The notes under the pieces: generated by a model | Databases searched by the model: none | What the model was told of the DNA's origin: nothing | What the model saw: the letters and a program-made list of their open reading frames with translations, nothing else | Assembly (NCBI GenBank): GCA_027186245.1 | Contig: CP114481.1 | Span: 46,655,501-46,719,500 of the forward strand | Length of the DNA: 64,000 nt | Direction of reading: 5' to 3' | Origin: Coriaria nepalensis | Lineage: Eukaryota > Streptophyta > Magnoliopsida > Cucurbitales > Coriariaceae | Translations under genes and position numbers: made by a program | Part shown: one piece after another, positions 52,381 through 61,000 of the stretch | How positions within the stretch are numbered: position 1 is the first letter of the stretch | How the letters are laid out: each line of letters opens with the position of its first letter

Positions 52381-55300
52381 CCAATATCTTGTTTCAAAGC
52401 ATGTCCAACGCATTTTATTTTTGCACTACAAACACAAGTTTTGTGCATAACTTGCAAATGATCAATGCAAGGAAAGTGTGCATTCATTTAACCTTAAAAT
52501 CATTTCAATGAGTCATTTCAACTCAATATCTTCTTTCAAAGCAATTTGAACGAATTCTATTTTTGCACTACAAACACAACTTTTGTGCATAACTTGCAAA
52601 TGATCAATGCAACGAAAGTGTGCATTCGTTTAACTTTAAAATCATTTCAATTAGTCATTTCAACTCAATATCTTCTTTCAAAGCCATTGGAACGAATTCT
52701 ATTTTTGCACTACAAACACAAGTGTTGTGCATAACTTGCAAATGATCAATGCAAGGAAAGAGTGCATTCGTTTAACCTTAAAATCATTTCAATGAGTCAT
52801 TTCAAGTCAATAACTTATTTCAAAGCAATTCGAACGTATTCTATTTTTGCACTACAAAAACAAGTTTTGTGCATAACTTGCAAATGATCAATGAAAGGAA
52901 AGTGTCCATTCGTTTAACCTTAAAATCATTTCAATGAGTCATTTCAAGTCAATAACTTATTTCAAAGCAATTCGAACGAATTCTATTTTTGCACTACAAA
53001 TACAAGTTTTGTGCATAACTTGCAAATGATCAATGCAAGGAAAGTGTGCATTCGTTTAACCTTAAAATCATTTCAATGAGTCATTTCATGTCAATATCTT
53101 CTTTCAAAGCAATTCGAACGCATTATATTTTTGCACAACAAACACAAGTTTTGTGCATAACTTGCAAATGATCAATGCAAGGAAAGTGTGCATTCGTTTA
53201 ACCTTAAAATCATTTCAATGAGCAATTTCAAGTCAATAACTTATTTCGAACCAAGTCGAACGCATTCTATTTTTGCACTACAAACACAAGTTTTGTGCAT
53301 AACTTGCAAATGATCAATGAAAGGAAAGTGTCCATTCGTTTAACCTTAAAATCATTTCAATGAGTCATTTCAAGTCAATAACTTATTTCAAAGCAATTCG
53401 AACGAATTCTATTTTTGCACTACAAATACAAGTTTTGTGCATAACTTGCAAATGATCAATGCAAGGTAAGTGTGCATTCGTTTAAACTTAAAATCATTTC
53501 AATGAGTCATTTCATGTCAATAACTTATTTCAAAGCAATTCGAACAAATTCTATTTTTGCACTACAAACACAACTTTTGTTGATAACTTGCAAATGATCA
53601 ATGCAGGTAAAGTGTGCGCATTCGTTTAACCTTAAAATCATTTCAATGAGTCATTCCGAGTCAATAACTTCTTTCAAAGCAAGTCGAACGAATTCTATTT
53701 TTGCACTACAAACACAAGTTTTGTGCGTAACTTGCAAATGATCAATGCAAGGAAACTGTCCATTCGTTTAACCTTAAAATCATTTCAATGAGTCATTTCA
53801 AGCCAATAACTTATTTCGAAGCAAGTCGAACGCATTCTATTTTTGCACTACAAATACAAGTTTTGTGCATAACTTGCAAATGATCAATGCAAGGAAAGTG
53901 TGCATTCGTTGAAACTTAAAATAATTTCAATGAGTCATTTCAACTCAATATCTTCTTTCAAAGCAAGGCGAACGAATTCTATTTTTGCACTACAAACACA
54001 AGTTTTGTGCATAACTTGCAAATGATCAATGCAAGGAAAGTGTGCATTCGTTTAACCTTAAAATCATTTCAATGAGTCATTTCAAGCCAATAACTTATTT
54101 CGAAGCAAGTCGAACGCATTCTATTTTTGCACTACAAACACAAGTTTTGTGCATAACTTGCAAATGATCAATGCAAGGAAAGTGTGCATTCGTTTAACCT
54201 TAAAATCATTTCAATGAGTCATTTCAAGTCAATATCTTCTTTCAAAGCAATTCGAACGCATTCTATTTTTGCACTACAAACGCAAGTTTTGTGCATAACT
54301 TGCAAATGATCAATGCAACGAAAGTGTGCATTCGTTTAACCTTAAAATCATTTCAATGAGTCATTTCCACTCAATATCTTCTTTCAAAGCAAGTCGAACG
54401 AATTCTATTTTTGCACTACAAACACAAGTTTTGTGCATAACTTGCAAATGATCAATGCAAGGAAAGTGTGCATTCGTTTAACCTAAAATCATTTCAATGA
54501 GTCATTTCAAGTCAATAACTTATTTCAAAGCAAGTCGAACGCATTCTATTTTTGCACTTCAAACGCAAGTTTTGTGCATGACTTGCAAATGATCAATGCA
54601 ACGAAAGTGTGCATTTGTTTAACCTTAAAATCATTTCAATGAGTCATTTCAACTCAATATCTTCTTTCAAAGCAACTCGAACGAATTCTATTTTTGCACA
54701 ACAAATACAAGTTTTGTGCATAACTTGCAAATGATCAATGCAAGGAAAGTGTGCATTCGTTTAACATTAAAATCATTTCAATGAGTCTTTTCAAGTCAAT
54801 ATCTTCTTTCAAAGCAAGTCGAACGCATTCTATTTTTGCACAACAAACACAAGTTTTGTGCATGACTTGCAAATGATCAATGCAAGGAAAGTGTGCATTC
54901 GTTTAACCTTAAAATCATTTCAATGAGTCATTTCAAATCAATAACTTATTTCGACGCAAGTCGAACGCATTCTATTTTTGCACTACAAACACAACTTTTG
55001 TGCATAACTTGCAAATGATCAATGCAAGGAAAGTGTGCATTCGTTTAACCTTAAAATCATTTCAATGAGTCATTTCAAGTCAATATCTTCTTTCAAAGCA
55101 AGTCGAACGCATTCAATTTTTGCACTACAAACACAAGTTTTGTGCATAACTTGCAAATGATCAATGCAAGGAAAGTGTGCATTCGTTTAACCTTAAAATC
55201 ATTTCAATAAGTCATTTCAAGCCAATAACTTATTTCGAAGCAAGTCGAACGCATTCAATTTTTGCACTACAAACACAAGTTTTGTGCATAACTTGCAAAT

Positions 55301-58300
55301 GATCAATGCAACGAAAGTGTGCATTCGTTTAACCTTAAAATCATTTCAATTAGTCATTTCAACTCAATATCTTCTTTCAAAGCAATTGGAACGAATTCGA
55401 TTTTTGCACTACAAACACAAGTTTTGTGCATAACTTGCAAATGATCAATGCAACGAAAGTGTGCATTCGTTTAACCTTAAAATCATTTCAATTAGTCATT
55501 TCAACTCAATATCTTCTTTCAAAGCCATTGGAACGAATTCTATTTTTGCACTACAAACACAAGTGTTGTGCATAACTTGCAAATGATCAATGCAAGGAAA
55601 GAGTGCATTCGTTTAACCTTAAAATCATTTCAATGAGTCATTTCAAGTCAATAACTTATTTCAAAGCAAGTCGAACGCATTCTATTTTTGCACTACAAAC
55701 ACAAGTTTTGTGCATAACTTGCAAATGATCAATGCAAGGAAAGTGTGCATTCGTTTAACCTTAAAATCATTTCAATGAGTCATTTCAAGTCAATAACTTA
55801 TTTCAAAGCAAGTCGAACGCATTCTATTTTTGCACTACAAACACAAGTTTTGTGCATGACTTGCAAATGATCAATGCAAGGAAAGTGTTCATTCGTTTAA
55901 CCTTAAAATCATTTCAATGAGTCATTTCAACTCAATATATTCTTTCAAAGCAATTCGAACGAATTCTATTTTTTCACTACAAACACAACTTTTGTGCATA
56001 ACTTGCAAATGATCAATGCAGGTAAAAAGTGCATTCGTTTAACCTTAAAATCATTTCAATGAGCAATTTCAAGTCAATAACTTATTTTGAAGCAAGTCGA
56101 ACGCATTCTATTTTTGCACTACAAACACAGGTTTTGTGCATAACTTGCAAATGATCAATGCAAGGAAAGTGTCCATTCGTTTAACCTTAAAATCATTTCA
56201 ATGAGTCATTTCAAGTCAATATCTTCTTTCAAAGCAAGTCGAACGCATTCAATTTTTGCACTACAAACACAAGTTTTGTGCATAAGTTGCAAATGATCAA
56301 TGCAAGGAAAGTGTGCATTCGTTTAACCTTAAAATCATTTCAATGAGTCATTTCAACTCAATATCTTCTTTCAAAGCAATTCGAACGAATTCTATTTTTT
56401 CACTACAAACACAACTTTTGTGCATAACTTGCAAATGATCAATGCAGGTAAAAAGTGCATTCGTTTAACCTTAAAATCATTTCAATGAGCAATTTCAAGT
56501 CAATAACTTATTTTGAAGCAAGTCGAACGCATTCTATTTTTGCACTACAAACACAGGTTTTGTGCATAACTTGCAAATGATCAATGCAAGGAAAGTGTGC
56601 ATTCGTTTAACCTTAAAATCATTTCAATAAGTCATTTCAAGCCAATAACTTATTTCGAAGCAAGTCGAACGCATTCTATTTTTGCACTACAAACACAAGT
56701 TTTGTGCATGACTTGCAAATGATCAATGCAAGGAAAGTGTTCATTCGTTTAACCTTAAAATCATTTCAATGAGTCATTTCAACTCAATATATTCTTTCAA
56801 AGCAATTCGAACGAATTCTATTTTTTCACTACAAACACAACTTTTGTGCATAACTTGCAAATGATCAATGCAGGTAAAAAGTGCATTCGTTTAACCTTAA
56901 AATCATTTCAATGAGCAATTTCAAGTCAATAACTTATTTTGAAGCAAGTCGAACGCATTCTATTTTTGCACTACAAACACAGGTTTTGTGCATAACTTGC
57001 AAATGATCAATGCAAGGAAAGTGTCCATTCGTTTAACCTTAAAATCATTTCAATGAGTCATTTCAACCCAATATCTTGTTTCAAAGCATGTCCAACGCAT
57101 TTTATTTTTGCACTACAAACACAAGTTTTGTGCATAACTTGCAAATGATCAATGCAAGTAAAGTGTGCATTCATTTAACCTTAAAATCATTTCAATGAGT
57201 CATTTCAACTCAATATCTTCTTTCAAAGCAATTTGAACGAATTCTATTTTTGCACTACAAACACAACTTTTGTGCATAACTTGCAAATGATCAATGCAAC
57301 GAAAGTGTGCATTCGTTTAACCTTAAAATCATTTCAATTAGTCATTTCAACTCAATATCTTCTTTCAAAGCCATTGGAACGAATTCTATTTTTGCACTAC
57401 AAACACAAGTGTTGTGCATAACTTGCAAATGATCAATGCAAGGAAAGAGTGCATTCGTTTAACCTTAAAATCATTTCAATGAGTCATTTCAAGTCAATAA
57501 CTTATTTCAAAGCAATTCGAACGTATTCTATTTTTGCACTACAAAAACAAGTTTTGTGCATAACTTGCAAATGATCAATGAAAGGAAAGTGTCCATTCGT
57601 TTAACCTTAAAATCATTTCAATGAGTCATTTCAAGTCAATAACTTATTTCAAAGCAATTCGAACGAATTCTATTTTTGCACTACAAATACAAGTTTTGTG
57701 CATAACTTGCAAATGATCAATGCAAGGAAAGTGTGCATTCGTTTAACCTTAAAATCATTTCAATGAGTCATTTCATGTCAATATCTTCTTTCAAAGCAAT
57801 TCGAACGCATTATATTTTTGCACAACAAACACAAGTTTTGTGCATAACTTGCAAATGATCAATGCAAGGAAAGTGTGCATTCGTTTAACCTTAAAATCAT
57901 TTCAATGAGCAATTTCAAGTCAATAACTTATTTCGAACCAAGTCGAACGCATTCTATTTTTGCACTACAAACACAAGTTTTGTGCATAACTTGCAAATGA
58001 TCAATGAAAGGAAAGTGTCCATTCGTTTAACCTTAAAATCATTTCAATGAGTCATTTCAAGTCAATAACTTATTTCAAAGCAATTCGAACGAATTCTATT
58101 TTTGCACTACAAATACAAGTTTTGTGCATAACTTGCAAATGATCAATGCAAGGTAAGTGTGCATTCGTTTAAACTTAAAATCATTTCAATGAGTCATTTC
58201 ATGTCAATAACTTATTTCAAAGCAATTCGAACGAATTCTATTTTTGCACTACAAACACAACTTTTGTGGATAACTTGCAAATGATCAATGCAGGTAAAGT

Positions 58301-61000
58301 GTGCGCATTCGTTTAACCTTAAAATCATTTCAATGAGTCATTCCGAGTCAATAACTTCTTTCAAAGCAAGTCGAACGAATTCTATTTTTGCACTACAAAC
58401 ACAAGTTTTGTGCGTAACTTGCAAATGATCAATGCAAGGAAACTGTCCATTCGTTTAACCTTAAAATCATTTCAATGAGTCACTTCAACTCAATATCTTC
58501 TTTCAAAGCAATTCGAACGAATTCTATTTTTGCACTACAAACGCAAGTTTTGTGCATAACTTGCAAATGATCAATGCAACGAAATTGTGCATTCGTTTAA
58601 CCTTAAAATCATTTCAATGAGTCATTTCAACTCAATATCTTCTTTCAAAGCAATTCGAACGAATTCTATTTTTGCACAACAAACACAAGTTTTGTGCATA
58701 ACTTGCAAATGATCAATGCAAGGAAAGTGTGCATTCGTTTAACCTTAAAATCATTTCAATGAGTCATTTCAACTCAATATCTTCTTTCAAAGCAAGTCGA
58801 ACGAATTCCATTTTCGCACTACAAACACAAGTTTTGTGCATAACTTGCAAATGATCAATGCAAGGAAAGTGTGCATTCGTTTAACCTTAAAATCATTTCA
58901 ATGAGTCATTTCAAGTCAATATCTTCTTTCAAAGCAATTCGAACGCATTCTATGTTTGCACTACAAACGCAAGTTTTGTGCATAACTTGCAAATGATCAA
59001 TGCAACGAAAGTGTGCATTCGTTTAACCTTAAAATCATTTCAATGAGTCATTTCCACTCAATATCTTCTTTCAAAGCAAGTCGAACGAATTCTATTTTTG
59101 CACTACAAACACAAGTTTTGTGCATAACTTGCAAATGATCAATGCAAGGAAAGTGTGCATTCGTTTAACCTAAAATCATTTCAATGAGTCATTTCAAGTC
59201 AATAACTTATTTCAAAGCAAGTCGAACGCATTCTATTTTTGCACTTCAAACGCAAGTTTTGTGCATGACTTGCAAATGATCAATGCAACGAAAGTGTGCA
59301 TTTGTTTAACCTTAAAATCATTTCAATGAGTCATTTCAACTCAATATCTTCTTTCAAAGCAATTTGAACGCATTCTATTTTTGCACTACAAACACAGGTT
59401 TTGTGCATAACTTGCAAATGATCAATGCAAGGAAAGTGTCCATTCGTTTAACCTTAAAATCATTTCAATGAGTCATTTCAACCCAATATCTTGTTTCAAA
59501 GCAAGTCCAACGCATTTTATTTTTGCACTACAAACACAAGTTTTGTGCATAACTTGCAAATGATCAATGCAAGGAAAGTGTGCATTCATTTAACCTTAAA
59601 ATCATTTCAATGAGTCATTTCAACTCAATATCTTCTTTCAAAGCAATTTGAACGAATTCTATTTTTGCACTACAAACACAACTTTTGTGCATATCTTGCA
59701 AATGATCAATGCAAGGAAAGTGTGCATTCGTTTAACCTTAAAATCATTTCAATGAGCAATTTCAAGTCAATAACTTATTTCAAAGCAAGTCGAATGCATT
59801 CTATTTTTGCACTACAAACACAAGTTTTGTGCATAACTTGCAAATGATCAATGCAAGGAAAGTGTCCATTCGTTTAACCTTAAAATCATTTCAATGAGTC
59901 ATTTGAACTCAATATCTTCTTTCAAAGCAATTTGAACGAATTCTATTTTTTCACTACAAACACAACTTTTGTGCATAACTTGCAAATGATCAATGCAAGG
60001 AAAGTGTGCATTCGTTTAACCTTAATATCATTTCAATGAGTCATTTCAACTCAATATCTTCTTTCAAAGCATGTCGAACGCATTCTATTTTTGCACTACA
60101 AACACAAGTTTTGTGCATAACTTGCAAATGATCAATGCAAGGAAAGTGTGCATTCGTTTAAACTTAAAATAATTTCAATGAGTCATTTCAACTCAATATC
60201 TTCTTTCAAAGCAAGTCGAACGAATTCTATTTTTGCACTACAAACACAAGTTTTGTGCATAACTTGCAAATGATCAATGCAAGGAAAGTGTGCATTCATT
60301 TAACCTTAAAATCATTTCAATGAGTCATTTCAAGCCAATAACTTATTTCGAAGCAAGTCGAACGCATTCTATTTTTGCACTACAAATACAAGTTTTGTGC
60401 ATAACTTGCAAATGATCAATGCAAGGAAAGTGTGCATTCGTTTAACCTTAAAATCATTTCAATGAGTCATTTCAAGTCAATAACTTATTTCAAAGCAAGT
60501 CGAACGCATTCTATTTTTGCACTACAAACACAAGTTTTGTGCATGACTTGCAAATGATCAATGCAAGGAAAGTGTTCATTCGTTTAACCTTAAAATCATT
60601 TCAATGAGTCATTTCAACTCAATATATTCTTTCAAAGCAATTCGAACGAATTCTATTTTTTCACTACAAACACAACTTTTGTGCATAACTTGCAAATGAT
60701 CAATGCAGGTAAAAAGTGCATTCGTTTAACCTTAAAATCATTTCAATGAGCAATTTCAAGTCAATAACTTATTTTGAAGCAAGTCGAACGCATTCTATTT
60801 TTGCACTACAAACACAGGTTTTGTGCATAACTTGCAAATGATCAATGCAAGGAAAGTGTCCATTCGTTTAACCTTAAAATCATTTCAATGAGTCATTTCA
60901 AGTCAATATCTTCTTTCAAAGCAAGTCGAACGCATTCAATTTTTGCACTACGAACACAAGTTTTGTGCATAACTTGCAAATGATCAATGCAAGGAAAGTG
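51960..61000 (+). repeat. 33-mer HOR (4,687 bp), two mosaic copies
   Basis: Offset 4,687 (33 x 142 + 1) joins GTGTTCATTCG at 52,050 and 56,737, GAACGTATTC at 52,832 and 57,519, ACAAAAACAAG at 52,854 and 57,541, GTGCGCATTC at 53,614 and 58,301, GCATTTGTTTAACC at 54,611 and 59,298, and GTGTTCATTCG at 55,885 and 60,572. Inside this framework two blocks differ but keep length: about 53,790-54,210 against 58,477-58,897 (3 monomers), and about 54,665-55,770 against 59,352-60,457 (about 8 monomers). The 43.4-45 kb and 47-48.7 kb regions are older relatives, at offset 5,822 from the latter to copy 1. Confidence 0.75.
55900..57010 (+). repeat. Trimer HOR (426 bp), about 2.5 copies
   Basis: GGTAAAAAGTGC lies at 56,021, 56,447 and 56,873, spaced 426 bp (3 monomers). 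Each trimer carries a TATTTTTTCAC monomer, a TTATTTTGAAGC plus CACAGGTTTTG monomer, and a third of variable type. The third reads CATTCAATTT with GCATAAGTTGC in the first interval, and AATAAGTCATTTCAAGCC with GCATGACTTGC in the second. GCATAAGTTGC near 56,280 is the only copy of that variant I saw in zone 3. Confidence 0.7.
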
